From assembly GCA_036426205.1 (NCBI GenBank), contig CM071569.1, forward strand, positions 6,922,908 to 6,986,907: a DNA stretch of 64,000 nucleotides, in the 5' to 3' direction. The notes under the pieces are model-generated. The model worked only from the letters and a program-made list of their open reading frames with translations, was not told the DNA's origin and did not search any database. Source of the stretch: Ascaphus truei (lineage: Eukaryota > Chordata > Amphibia > Anura > Ascaphidae). The first letter of the stretch is position 1; every line of letters begins with the position of its first letter. The position numbers were made by a program, and so were the translations under genes. Below, piece after piece: positions 1 through 10,163 of the stretch.

Positions 1-490
1 GTGGTTAGATTAAGATTACGACCCTCTGGAGAAACATACTTTATGAAATTATAAAGATGGAGAAGAATATAAGAAGTTACCTGGCTTCCATTGGAACACT
101 CCCAAATGCGCTAATATTCATGATGTGCGTAATCCCGTATTCCCCAACAACCCTCTTCAGCATATACCAAGGCCATGGATACACATCACATCCTCCTCAA
201 TCCCCTAATTCACTTTGAGCCCATTTACTGTTACCCGTTCTTCATCCATCCTTTTTTCTTCTGTTCTCTTCTCCACTCAAAAAATAATGATACGTGGTTA
301 AAAAATTAATTATTAAACAAGTTAATCAAAATCTTAGTGTGTGGAAAGTAATTACTTGAGAGATTGAGTAGCTAAATTGTACTTATTATTATTCCTTATT
401 ATCAACGATACTCCTAGACTTTCTATTAAAAGGTGATAGCAAGCAAGCACACCGGGTCTTGAAGAAAAAATATAAAATTTATTTAAACAT
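1..490. other. AT-rich sequence without a recognised feature
   Basis: I see no gene, RNA or named repeat here. No reading frame of note crosses it. Some of it may be decayed repeat. Confidence 0.5.
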
Positions 491-567
491 AACATTTCAG
501 CTCACTCTGGAGCCTTTCTCAAGACAAGGCTCTCGCCTTTAGAAGGGCTCCAGTGAGCTGAAATGTT
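491..567. repeat. Short foldback with hammerhead-like layout
   Basis: The arm AACATTTCAGCTCACT is answered by AGTGAGCTGAAATGTT, so the segment folds into a hairpin with about 22-bp arms. Read on either strand, an arm gives a degenerate CTGANGA-like box (CTTTAGAAG on +, CTTGAGAAA on -), a GGCTC/GAGCT stem, then GAAATGTTAT. That order resembles a decayed hammerhead ribozyme core (box, stem II, GAAA, 2-bp stem III, cleavage triplet). The box itself is mutated, so activity is not expected. Confidence 0.55.
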
Positions 568-659
568 ATCACCCTCATGTACATACCTTTGCTGCAGTCT
601 TCACCCAGGCAAGTAAATTAAATTTTGTAGAGTTCCACTACGACCTATGGGTGTGTCTA

Positions 660-724
660 TAATATGTATATGTGTGTGTATATGTGTGTGTGTTTATGTA
701 TATATATACATACACACACACACA
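660..724. repeat. TG/TA/CA microsatellite
   Basis: A mixed dinucleotide run passes from TG through TATATATA to CA, so it is itself roughly self-complementary. It abuts the Tc1 terminus that starts at 725; a CA run also abuts the Tc1 end at 51803. Confidence 0.85.
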
Positions 725-905
725 CAGTTGAGAGAAATGAAAGTACACCCTCTTTGAATTCTATAGTTTTACATATCAGGACATTATAATAATCATCTGT
801 TCCTTAGCAGGTCTTAAAATTAGTTAAATACAACCTCAGATGATCTACAACACATGACATATTACACTGTGTCATGATTTATTTAACAAAAATAAAGCCA
901 AAATG
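725..905 (+). mobile_element. Tc1-like terminal inverted repeat fragment
   Basis: This stretch begins CAGTTG and matches the reverse complement of the 3' terminus of the Tc1-like element at 51640-51803, with shared landmarks AAAGTACACCCTCTTTGAAT and TTACACTGTGTCATGATTTA. Similarity stops right after AAAGCCAAAATG at 905, where the transposon would continue inward. It is therefore a left-end remnant of the same family, about 180 bp, without any transposase sequence. Several substitutions separate the two copies. Confidence 0.85.
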
Positions 906-1019
906 CATCCGTCGGAAACCAGGACGTCGGTATGCGAGGACTCTGTACTAGCTCTACCTGGCCTAACATACACCAATCTAGGAGATCTCAAAGGTTATTA
1001 ATTAAACATTACCCACCTT

Positions 1020-1400
1020 ACACTCTCCTCCATCATGCCCTGTTCCTCTTTGCACTCTCTCCTCCCCTCTCCCTGCACTCCCTGCCTTACCGTGTCTGCT
1101 CCTCTCTGTGCACACTACACTCCCTCCTCTCCTGCTCATTTCATCTGTCTGCTCCTCTCCTTGCTGTCGGTTTCCTCCTCCTACTCACCTTGCTGTCTCT
1201 CCTCCCCAATGTGCACACTGCTCTCTACTGTTTCGCTCTCTGTCTTCTCTCCCCTCCTTGCTGTTTTTGCCTCTCCATCATGCCCTGCTCCTCTTTGCAC
1301 TCCCTGCTTTACTATGTCTGCTCCTCTCTGTGCACACTACCCTCCCTCCTCTCCTACTCATCTCACCTGTCTCCTCTCTTTGCTGTCTCCACTGCCATTA
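1020..1400 (+). repeat. Pyrimidine-rich tract with internal direct duplication
   Basis: Nearly 400 bases are strongly C+T-rich on the + strand. A block of about 110-130 bp that starts TCATGCCCTG near 1033 recurs near 1276, with shared landmarks CTCCTCTCTGTGCACACTAC and CCCTCCTCTCCT, so the two copies are offset by about 243 bp. The open frames over this tract (Leu, Ser, Pro and Cys) are composition artefacts and not genes. Confidence 0.75.
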
Positions 1401-1465
1401 AAATCCCCTCCCCCAGTGTTTCCTGGGTGAGTGAGAGGCCGCTCAGGCTATCACAGAGGGGGAGG

Positions 1466-1509
1466 GACGGATGTATATCTTTATTTATATAGCGCCTACA
1501 GTGTACAGG
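1466..1509 (-). mobile_element. L2-type LINE 3' terminus (left part, split by an LTR)
   Basis: TCTTTATTTATATAGCGCC is the reverse complement of the GGCGCTATATAAATAAAGA tail typical of L2-like LINE 3' ends. The same tail recurs at 9540 and 34981. The LINE resumes at 2270 after a solo LTR that inserted within it. Confidence 0.75.
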
Positions 1510-2269
1510 TGTGGCAAGGTCTCCCCTCTGGGCTTCCCCATGTTTCCCCTTACTTCCAATCACACTACGGAGGGGCGGGGGTGTTTGGCAGGTGTTGTTT
1601 ATGCATTAGCACCGCATTACACCCAATGTTATCTTATGCTTCTATTAAATCATATATCATTGTGGCATAATCCACAGTATCATATTTTCTTAGAGTCAGT
1701 AAGTGCTGGTACTTAAGATTGTGACTATTAGGTGTGGGGGAATTTGGGTCCTCCTGGTTCCGTCAGCACCCTGCATTTTCATTACTTTGTTCTTAGTGAG
1801 TGCTGTCTCCTCAATTGATATAGGTATACTATAGTGGCCGCGCTGACCACATATAAGGGTGAGGGGTTATATCCTTGTGGACACTAGAGTGGTTGGGTGC
1901 CCGAGGGCCCCCGTCAGGTACTGTGGGGACTGTGAACAAGTGTGTGGGACACTGGGCGGGTGGTTACGCCCGTGCGAGGCCTGGTGGGTAGGCTGTAACC
2001 AGTAGCCATACTATCGTTCCGTAGTAAAGCTGCTATTTTATGTTTTACTAGGTGTGTGTGGTTATTGTATAAGTATATGTATATAGATCCTGCAACGGGT
2101 AATTCCACACAGTAGAATCCGTTACAGGTGGAGGCGCTGAAGATCACCGTACCAGGTTACAACCCAGGCTCCCTGCAGCGGAGGCTCAGACCTCCTGTGA
2201 GCCGCAGGTATTGCACCACACACACTGTAGTCACACATTCTCCAAGGGGGTGGGGGAAAGTGCGCTACA
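1510..2269 (+). mobile_element. Solo LTR, 760 bp, 4-bp target duplication CAGG
   Basis: The element starts TGTGGCAAGGTC and ends GTGCGCTACA, and is flanked by CAGG at 1506-1509 and 2270-2273. It shares long similarity with the minus-strand LTRs at 7614-8855 and 17512-18841, including GCGCTGACCACATATAA and the GTGGAGGCGCTGAAGATC region near its 3' end. It splits the 3' end of an L2-type LINE. No internal retroviral coding region is attached, which fits LTR-LTR recombination. The TG...CA ends and 4-bp duplication fit a Ty3/Gypsy-type LTR; the superfamily is inferred. Confidence 0.85.
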
Positions 2270-2780
2270 CAGGTCAATGTAATAATACAATAAGCGCAGC
2301 AAAGTTAGACAATAGGAAAGGAAATCCCTACCCTGGAGAGTTGAGTCTAAGTGATATGTTGGGAGACTTACAGAGACAGCGGGTGAGGGAATAAGTGCAG
2401 TACAGTAGATGGCCACAATGGTTGGCAGGAGGGACTGAGTGTGGGACAGTAGCCATGAGTGTCAGGCCATCAACAGTGACGAGCAGCAGACTCTCAACAC
2501 GAGGTTTAAAAACCTCAGGGTTTTTTTGTTGATATTTATTACAAATATTTGGGTGCACTTTTTACAGCCATTTTTATGGTTATTATTAAGATTATTTAAT
2601 CTCACAATACAGTATTTACTATAAGTCACTATTATTACACAGTTTGTGCACAGTTATATTTTTTCTGTACAGTAGCCACGAGTGCCAGCTATTGGGACAC
2701 TTCTTTTAAGAGGCGAGTTTCAAGGTTGGTCGGTATTAAATTAGATGGGTTAACACCATTAGCAGGGAAAGAGGAGGCAG
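2270..2780 (-). mobile_element. L2-type LINE 3' UTR (right part)
   Basis: Landmarks GACAATAGGAAAGGAAA, ACTTACAGAGACAGC, AGTAGCCATGAGTG and GGTTAACACC appear in the same order as in the copy at 34975-35315. The 5' side continues from 1509 once the LTR is removed. No coding part is retained. Confidence 0.75.
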
Positions 2781-3222
2781 GGAGGCGTGGGCGAGAGCAG
2801 GTGTATATATGGCTGGGTCCAGGATTAGGAGAGATATCCCCAGCAGCTACTAGAAGGAGTAAAGAGAGAGAGTGAGGAGGTGAGAAGTTTTATTTTGGGG
2901 TGTAGAAGTTGTTGGGAAAGGTGTGTACATAGCAGTGCAGTGTATAGGTACAAGCATAGGTGGAGGGGAGGAGAGATGAAGAAATGTGGATTGGAGGAGA
3001 GTGGGGAAGTTAGAGAGAACAGAAAAGTTTACAAAGGAATGAGGAAACAGCAAAGCGAAAAGCAATAGGGAGACATAATGAGATGCAGGGAGAGACAGTT
3101 AGGAGGAGAGAGTTCCCAGGTATTGGAGGATAAGAAGAGAAGGAGATGAAAGAGCAGGTGTATAAATCAGGCCTGGGAGGGCAGTGTGGCACATAAGGTT
3201 ACACAGCAGCTTAGAAAGTTAG
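2781..3222. other. Purine-rich stretch of unknown nature
   Basis: The + strand is G+A-rich, with many GAGGAGAG-type words. It directly follows the LINE 3' UTR and may belong to it, but the second copy (ending near 35315) does not extend this far. No gene is visible. Confidence 0.4.
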
Positions 3223-3225
3223 TCT

Positions 3226-3586
3226 TTAAAGCAGCAGTTTAAGCAATATCCTACGTGTGTGTTTTTGTTTTTTTTAAATAAATCAGTTCTGTACTTTGAG
3301 AAAATACTTGTAGCATTTAAAAAAAAATGTTTTAAAGACCTTTTTTAATGTTTCTAATATAGGAAGCATTTCTAAAGTGACAGCCCTTCCCCTTCTGATA
3401 GGCTCTGGCTCTTGAGCCCCGCCCTCTCTCTAGCAGTGCACCAATTGTATCTAGTAACTACATTGCCCAAAATGCTGTGTAAGAACTGAATTAAATAACC
3501 CTGAGCAGGCGATCGATTACAGGAGAACAGATCGATCTGCAGCTTAGATATATATTTTTAAATGGCAGCTTGAACTGCAGCTTTAA
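3226..3586 (+). mobile_element. piggyBac-like MITE (TTAA flanks)
   Basis: The element lies between TTAA tetranucleotides and has near-inverted ends, AGCAGCAGTTTAAGC on the left and GCTTGAACTGCAGCT on the right. It matches the copy at 23346-23679 in opposite orientation (shared CAATATCCT and AAATAAATCAGTTCTGTA). TTAA target duplication is the hallmark of piggyBac transposition. At about 360 bp and without an open frame it must be non-autonomous. Confidence 0.75.
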
Positions 3587-3893
3587 ATTGTCAGCATTTA
3601 GAAAGCCAAGTTCTCACAGTTGCAGGCTTGATGATAAAGTGCAGAGTCCAATTCTAGTATTCTTCACCTCAAATTTGAACTTCACAGACACTTCATATGT
3701 GACACTTGAGACTGCACATTGGCTGTGTAACATCTTATTACACAGGGTGTGCAGTCTCTTATTGGCTGACCCAGGGTGAGACACAGGCCGCTCAGCTTAT
3801 CTCAGAATGGGAGGGATGTGCAACCTCACTGCCTTTTCCTGGGTGAGTGGCAGGCAGTTCAGCCTATCACAGAGGGATGTGCAGGCATCCCTA

Positions 3894-3895
<2 letters not shown>
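3587..3895. repeat. Two short related direct copies in otherwise plain sequence
   Basis: The words near 3768-3815 (GGTGAGACACAGGCCGCTCAG) and 3838-3880 (GGTGAGTGGCAGGCAGTTCAG) are related, each followed by a run ending GGGATG. A third relative lies at 1425-1460 (GGTGAGTGAGAGGCCGCTCAG). This is probably an undescribed short repeat. Confidence 0.5.

Positions 3896-3923
<28 letters not shown>
3896..3923. repeat. (TA)n microsatellite
   Basis: An uninterrupted TA run. It is the target of the LTR that follows, so the exact target duplication is ambiguous. Confidence 0.9.
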
Positions 3924-3927
<4 letters not shown>

Positions 3928-4701
3928 ACGGATTTTCTGGCCTAGCCTGACCCACCCAATCTCACATTGGCCCCTGTGATCTAACCAGTCCCCATTACAG
4001 TGTAGTTTCTGGTGGTGCACCTGTTGGCAACAGGACTCCTGAGTCTCCCGCATGATGTTGTGTGGGGATTGCCAACCCAGACAGGCAGCTGAGGTAGTGT
4101 ACTTGAGTCCTACCTAGATCCAGTGCAGCGCCTCCACCTCATCAGGATCCCAGCGTCCGCTTGTGGATGGTCCTGGTGAGGAACTCCTCTGTGTAATCAC
4201 TCCACACTTACACACGAGGGTATGAGTTAACAAGATCATCTTTATTGACTTGCGGCGGGCCAGCTGCCCCTCACAGCGGTTGTACTCAGCCGCTCATGTT
4301 CACCGCACTTCCCTTTGAAAGGTGTCCTTTCCCAAATTGGTGGATTCCCTATCTCTCCTTAGGGAGATATTCCCTGTGCCAGGTCCCTGGTCACAGTCTT
4401 ATTAGCTGTCTCCTCCCAAGCCTGTACTCAGACTTTCTCCTTGCTTCATCATCTACTACTAACTCTACTGAACACCACTAACTTTTGAGCAGTGCTGTGC
4501 CTTCTGTATCCTCTGGGGGCTGGCACAACTCTGACATCACTAATCATGGATTCAGAGCATGTGACCACTCCCATCCATACATAGGGCACCTCACCAGGGT
4601 GTGAGGGCAAACCTCCATAATTACTGCTGGCATGCCCATAACTTACCAGGCTTTACTGTCAGCAGGAGAGATGACTGTAGCCATTTTACAGCATGGTTAC
4701 A
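3924..4701 (-). mobile_element. Solo LTR, 778 bp
   Basis: Read on the minus strand it starts TGTAACCATGCTG and ends AAAATCCGTTACA. TATA-type dinucleotides flank both ends, consistent with a 4-bp duplication inside the TA run. An AATAAA polyadenylation signal (TTTATT on + at 4241-4246) lies about 320 bp before the 3' end. The GGTGGAGGCGCTG motif shared with other LTRs here lies near 4130. It is a close relative of the plus-strand LTR at 26860-27683. Confidence 0.85.
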
Positions 4702-4705
4702 TATA

Positions 4706-4885
4706 TATAGCTCAACCCCGTTATAACGCAAGTCCGCTTATAACACGATGCATGCGTGACTCCCAATTTTCGTATTTATGAACAGTTTACACCATTATTG
4801 GTATCTTAAATACTTTATTGTACAATGCATAGAATTGTACATTGTTTCTAACGCGATCCGCTTATAACGCGATGTGATTCTGGTA
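4706..4885 (+). mobile_element. Half of a pogo/Tigger-like MITE
   Basis: AGCTCAACCCCGTTATAACG begins the segment, and CCGCTTATAACGCGATG recurs inside it. The same terminus is seen inverted at 22370-22452. The opposite end is not found here, so this looks like a one-ended remnant. The assignment rests on the terminus style only. Confidence 0.5.
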
Positions 4886-5519
4886 GGTCTGGTAATAGGT
4901 AGCATACTGTTGGCGAGGCAGCGACCCAAAGGCTACATGTGACTCTCAAGAGGTCAGTCACAGATCCCCTGACCCTTTATAAACTGTACTATTTTTTGCC
5001 CGAGTACCTGAGTTCTTCAGAGAGGAAATTATAGTGTACAGAGCTTTCGGACAATCACAGGTTTCCAATGTGCTCATTAAAATACATGTAACATGGATCC
5101 TTAATACAAGACAGTTGTAAAGTCTTGCAAATTGTCGAGATAGACTATGTCACAATAAAGCAAGTTATTTGTGAAGTCCTGCCAAGTATCATGATAAACA
5201 TTTTGCATGTGCGCAAAGCAACGGGCTTTAATAACGGAGAATTTATAGGACATGTGCAACTAGAGCATGTTACTGATAGCTCCAGTTATATTGTGCAGAA
5301 TTTATGAGGTGTTTGGTTAGATGGAAACTTGTTTCTAACTGAAATTCTACAGACTATCCACAACGAATTGTTTTTGAATATATAACACATTAAAAAGGTT
5401 TCCTTTCATTTTATAGTAAAGCGTTTCATAAAGATTCCTTTTCTATTTTAAGCATTAAGTAAATGTAAAAACAAAAACAAAAATTGGACCACTTGCTCTT
5501 TTTTGGACTGTGACTCACA
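4886..5519. other. Unannotated stretch
   Basis: AT-rich, with no repeat terminus or convincing reading frame. Confidence 0.4.
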
Positions 5520-5521
5520 TA

Positions 5522-5853
5522 CAGACATACCCCGCTTTAAGGACACTCACTTTAAGTACACTCGTGAGTAAGTACATATCGCCCAATAGGCAAACGGCAG
5601 CTCACGCATGCGCCTGTCAGCACGTCCTGAACAGCAATACCGGCTCCCCCACCTGTACCGAAGCTGTGCGCAAGCAGGGAAACTATAGAGCCTGTTACAA
5701 ATGCGTTATTTACATCAGTTATGCACGTATATGACAATTGCAGTACAGTACATGCATCGATAAGTGGGAAAAGGTAGTGCTTCACTTTAAGTACATTTTC
5801 GCTTTACATACATGCTCCGGTCCCATTGCGTACGTTAATGCGGGGTATGCCTG
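5522..5853. mobile_element. Tigger/pogo-like MITE, TA target duplication
   Basis: The left end is CAGACATACCCCGCTTTAAG and the right end is the inverted CAGGCATACCCCGCATTAAC. Both are flanked by TA (5520-5521 and 5854-5855). Inside, CACTTTAAGTACA is repeated near both ends. The terminus resembles the CAGGCATACC start of Tigger elements. It is 332 bp and has no transposase, so it is non-autonomous. Confidence 0.8.
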
Positions 5854-6238
5854 TACTGTACTTTGTCTTGTCAAATAAAAGTGCAGCGAAGTTATCCTCC
5901 TGTTTTAGGGTTCTCTAGCATTGCCCTGGGGGCAGTGGTTTTCAACACGATCTTCAAAAAAAAAAAAACGGCAGTTCATATTTTGTGTGTAACCTATGAA
6001 TAATATATGTACAGTATATGTCAACTACAGCAAGCACATTCTCATATTTCTTCATCTGTTGGCCTTTCCTAGGGTTGGGTATCATGATCAGAAGCTTTGT
6101 CACCTTCTTCAGGAGTGGTCATCTCATTCTGTGACTAACTTTTTACTAATACTGAAGGGGTTCACTATGAAATGTGGTGACAGTTCTGTAAGTTTTATAA
6201 ATGTTTTTACAAAAAAGTTTCTACTACATAATAACTTA
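5854..6238. other. Unannotated stretch
   Basis: It includes an A12 run near 5957 and a GGCAGTGGTTTTCAACACG word at 5932, similar to the CAGTGGTTTTCAACC terminus of a hAT-like group also seen at 47407-47423. Otherwise I see nothing. Confidence 0.35.
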
Positions 6239-6492
6239 GTAGAAAGGATTCCTACACACACATTACGGCAGATGCAATCAAAACAACATATTCAACCATA
6301 TTTTTTTATTTTGCAGATTGAGAAATGCACAACTTTTAGGGGATATAGCCCTTCGTCTGGTAGACCGTTGCTGATCGTGACACCTGATGAAGGGATATAT
6401 CCTTGAAACTTTGTGCATTTCTGTATCTGCAAAATAAAAAATATAGCTGAAAGTGTCGTTTTAATGGCATCTTCCACCGGAATCCTTCCTAC
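6239..6492. repeat. 254-bp foldback with hammerhead-like core at the apex
   Basis: The outer arms pair AGAAAGGATTCC with GGAATCCTTCCT, and the inner arms TTTTTATTTTGCAGAT with ATCTGCAAAATAAAAA, so two units of about 115 bp lie head to head. On the + strand the right unit starts CTGATGA (6384-6390), then a self-pairing AGGGATATATCCTT, then GAAA (6405-6408), then ACTTTGTG. This is the conserved hammerhead order with an intact first box and GAAA. The base after the would-be GU is G, not H, so cleavage is doubtful. Confidence 0.7.
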
Positions 6493-7596
6493 CAAAGAGA
6501 TGTCTACGTTTGTAAGTGTTGGAGTTGCCTCACATTGCCGAACAGCACCGGACATGCGAACATAATACACACGTGAACATAATAATTTGGGTGCTCATAA
6601 TCGTTTTGAACTTGTAAAGATTTCTGCGGCGTAGAAAAGGTAAAGCCGACGGGGACTGCAGGAAGTCCAGTAGGTTTCCACTTTTCTTCTGGAATATTGC
6701 AATAATTTCACCACGGAAAGTGGGTCACAGAACAGCGCTTGGAAACCTTGTTCTAATCCAATGACATCAGGAAACATTGTCCTGTTAAAGTTCAAGTTGC
6801 TGTATGTTTCTGTAGAGTACTAGGCTGTATTACAGTTTATTGGACCAACATGAATGTTTCTCATACTTTATATGTTGTTGTACAATAGCCTTCAAGGGCA
6901 CAATATTCTCGTTTTTGAATGGCCAGAGGAATCTGCAATATGCAAGATCTTACAAATACTATGAAATGTGCTATACCTTCTCTGACCGAAATCTCTCCGT
7001 TATATTGCTCAGTCTCAGGCGCTCTGTCTCTCATTCCCACACACGCACACCAAACTGGGTTTGTTGGACTTCAGAAGCAATTCGTGCACAATTAATAAGC
7101 CCAGCGTTGTTTTAATGTTGCACCTTCATTGCCCTCGTTTTGTGGCACGTGGCTGTTAAGTGCCCCACTGGGGATAGAAAAAGAGTAAGAGAGGGAACTA
7201 CACAATTTTAAAGGATATGCATTGTTATCATTTTCTTGAAAAAACTAACCACACAAATGTTAGGTAAGCACAAGCCTTTTAATACCGTGGAAGTGATTTC
7301 TTTATATACTGCAGATTTCTATGATATATAACCTCTAAGAACTTGTTGATAACAAAGTACAACACAATGTGTAAAATAAACATAATGCTGCAAATGGAAG
7401 CAGCCTACTGTATGTATGTAAATATGCAGATTTTTGTCCCATTTGCCCTACTTTTTCTGCATTTGTTTCTCAGAACTGGACGATCAGCACTCCATCATGT
7501 GCAAGTGATCATATGTTTGCTAACAGACAGTATAATAATGGGCAGTCTGCATTACGTAGAAGTCTTCTGTGGATACAAAATGTGCAATGCTGAACT
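6493..7596. other. Unannotated stretch
   Basis: More than 1 kb with several short frames of 60-90 codons and no recognisable domain, signal or repeat terminus. Confidence 0.4.
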
Positions 7597-7613
7597 GAGC
7601 TTGTATTTATTTA

Positions 7614-8855
7614 TGTAACACGGGTATCTCCCACCCTCTGTGAGGGGATGTGACTACAGTGTGTGTGGTGCAATACCTGTGGCTCACAGGAGGTCTGAGC
7701 CTCCGCTTCAGGGAGCCTGGGGTGTATCCTGAAACGATGTTCATCAGCGCCTTCACCTGTAACGGATTCTACGATGTGGAATTGCCTGTTACAGGATATA
7801 TATATATATATATTTCACACAATAACCACACTCTGGGTAACATAAAATAACAGTTTACTATAGCACTATATTATAGCTACTGGTTACAGCTACCCGCCAG
7901 CCTCACACAGCCGTAACCACCCACCAACATCCCACACTTGTCCACAGTCCCCACAGTACCTTATGAGGCCCTCAGGCACTCATCCACCTTACTGTACACA
8001 AGGATATAGCCCCACCCTTTATATGTGGTCAGCGCTGCCACTAGACTGTGTGTGTTGGTGCACTTTGGAGGAAGGTACCTGCCGGGTGTGTCCACACCCG
8101 GGCGCACTGATGCTGTCTTGCAGATGATGGGATCCACAGATCCGGTGCCGTAACCCGCGAAGCCTCCGCCTCTACGTTGGGTGGGTCCCTCGTGGATGGT
8201 ACCACCTTAGCAGTGTCTATGTAGTAGGTGCCTGGTCCCAGACCACCTGTGAACAGGAGACTGCCGTGTCCTGTCTGTGTCCTTCACTTATGCTGGTCCT
8301 ACAAGGCCGTGTCCCTGCAGCAACCACAAGCTGAGGGGAGTCGGGGCCTAGCTGGGGCCTAAGCGGGAGGTCTCTGGCCTAGTGCAGGGGCCACAGGCTC
8401 CCTGCACATACACACACTACCCTTATCCTGTCCCAGCACCGACTGACTTGGCTGCAGTGAGCGAAAAGTATCTATTCCCTGCTGCAGGGAATTCTAGAGC
8501 CCTACTGGCTGTCTGGCTCCATGTGATCGACCCTAGGCATTGTGGGGGTTGTAGTTCCCTGCTAACAGCCTTTTGCCATTGGCCATCACTTGCACATGTG
8601 CGACTTCCTGAACATGTGCAACTCTTGCGCCAACCCCAACATGGCTGCCGGACTGGGGATCCCTGCTGCGCATGCGCGACTACACTGCGCATGTGCGCAC
8701 ATAGTCAATATGGCGACGTCCTGCAAAGGGAGCCGCTGGCGACGCGATCGCCTCCTCTTCTCCTCCTGCATGGGCCAGGCACACCCGCACCCATCCGACG
8801 CAGATCGGAGGTAAGGGAGAGGTAAAGGGGAGCCCAGCGGGGGACCTGGGCTATA
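7614..8855 (-). mobile_element. Solo LTR, 1242 bp, target duplication TTTA
   Basis: On the minus strand it starts TATAGCCCAGGTCCCC and ends ACCCGTGTTACA, flanked by TTTA at 7610-7613 and 8856-8859. It carries a CpG-rich 5' part (8590-8800), a TATAAAGGGTGGGGC box (TATA-like) near 8020, and a GGTGAAGGCGCTG relative of the shared motif near 7750. It inserted into the TTTA tail of the LINE 3' end that continues at 8856. Relatives lie at 1510, 17512 and 21154. An internal (TA)n at 7797-7813 interrupts the alignment. Confidence 0.85.
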
Positions 8856-9187
8856 TTTATAAAATGTGTGACCAGGAAGTAATACATTGAGAGATACTTC
8901 TCGTTTTCAAGTATGTTCTTGGCATAGTTATCATGACAAATAAATACATGGTTACAAATACATAGTTACATTAAGTGAACAGGGTTATACATTATATATA
9001 AAGACATTGCATGAACACTTAAAGATAATATATGTTATAGGCGTATGTAAGAGTTACAGACCAGATTAAAATGTGAGACAGCTTTAGTTTTGAAAGAACT
9101 TAGACTGGGGGCGGCTGTGAGAGTCTCCAGTAGACTGTTCCAGTTGTGGGGTGCACGGTAAGTGAAGGAGGAGACTCCTAAAGTATT
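8856..9187 (-). mobile_element. L2/CR1-type LINE 3' end, degenerate C-terminus
   Basis: It matches 22550-22885 along its length (TTTATAAAATG, ACCAGGAAGTAATAC, AATGTGAGACAGCTTTAG, GGCGGCTGTGAGAGTC). On the minus strand, the part beyond 9080 encodes a broken relative of the YRAP/YHAP-type C-terminal segment seen in the other copy. The 3' tail continues at 7597-7613, on the far side of the LTR. Confidence 0.75.
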
Positions 9188-9530
9188 TCATTATAACACT
9201 GGATGGCTATTTTGGACACACAAGGCTTCTGAAAATGATAAAATAATAGCAAATTATGAAATTACACGCAAAATCCCCTCTTATCTTTTGAATGGCCACC
9301 CCTTCACATTGCTGCATATCTCTCCTTAATATCATTTGACCATTGGGAAATGTGTGTTTGAAATTCCCTGCTGCGTGGAATAATACAACAATGGCGGACC
9401 TAACCAGATGAAGTTTTTACTCCAGTCTGATGGTGCTGTATCACTGCCCTTATTTCTCAGAAATAGCAACAACAACAAATCAGCACTCTATCCATTATCC
9501 ATTTTATTTGTTACACATTTACACACTTGT
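9188..9530. other. Unannotated stretch
   Basis: No gene or repeat terminus recognised. Confidence 0.35.
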
Positions 9531-9534
9531 ATTG

Positions 9535-9965
9535 TATGTCTTTATTTATATAGCGCCATAAATGTACATAGCGCTTCACAGTAGTAATACATGTTGTAAT
9601 CATATAAATAACAAATAATATAAATAACAGGTCATGGGAATAAGTGCTTCAGACATAAAAGTAACATTAAGGAAAAGGAGTCCCTGCTACAAGGAGCTTA
9701 CAATCTAATTGGTAGGTAGGTAGAACGTACAGAGACAGGAGTAGGGAGTTCTGGTAAGTGCGTCTGCAGGGGGCCAAGCTTTATGTATCATGTGTCCAGG
9801 ATTATCCAGTGCTATTCATATGCTTCTTTAAGCAAATGTGTCTTAAGGTGGGTCTTAAAGGTGGATAGAGAGGGTGCTAGTCGGGTATTGAGGGGAAGGG
9901 CATTCCAGAGGTGTGGGGCAGTCAGTGAGAAAGGTTTAAGGCGGGAGAGGGCTTTAGATACATAG
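9535..9965 (-). pseudogene. L2-type LINE C-terminal coding remnant plus 3' UTR
   Basis: On the minus strand from 9965 to a TAG stop at 9814-9812 the reading contains FSLTAPHLWNALPL followed by SLSTFKTHLKTHLL. This is the conserved tail of L2/CR1 LINE ORF2 proteins, after the reverse transcriptase. The 3' UTR runs to 9535 with GCGCTTCACAG and the GGCGCTATATAAATAAAGAC end. It is 5'-truncated, as is usual for LINEs, so it is an inactive copy. The fairly intact reading suggests moderate age. Confidence 0.85.
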
Positions 9966-10163
9966 GGGTACTTATCTAAAGTGGGGCATCTTGAGCTAAT
10001 TTGCTATCATTTTAACTGCACCACCCCCCTCCTCACTTGTTTCCTGAGATATTTGTTTCTAATACCCTCTTGGGGAATAAAAATGGCTGCTTGAATCAGC
10101 CTCACTCCAATGGCCAATCGGCAGTTGCAATCTAAATATATTCCGCATTTTACAGAGTACACA

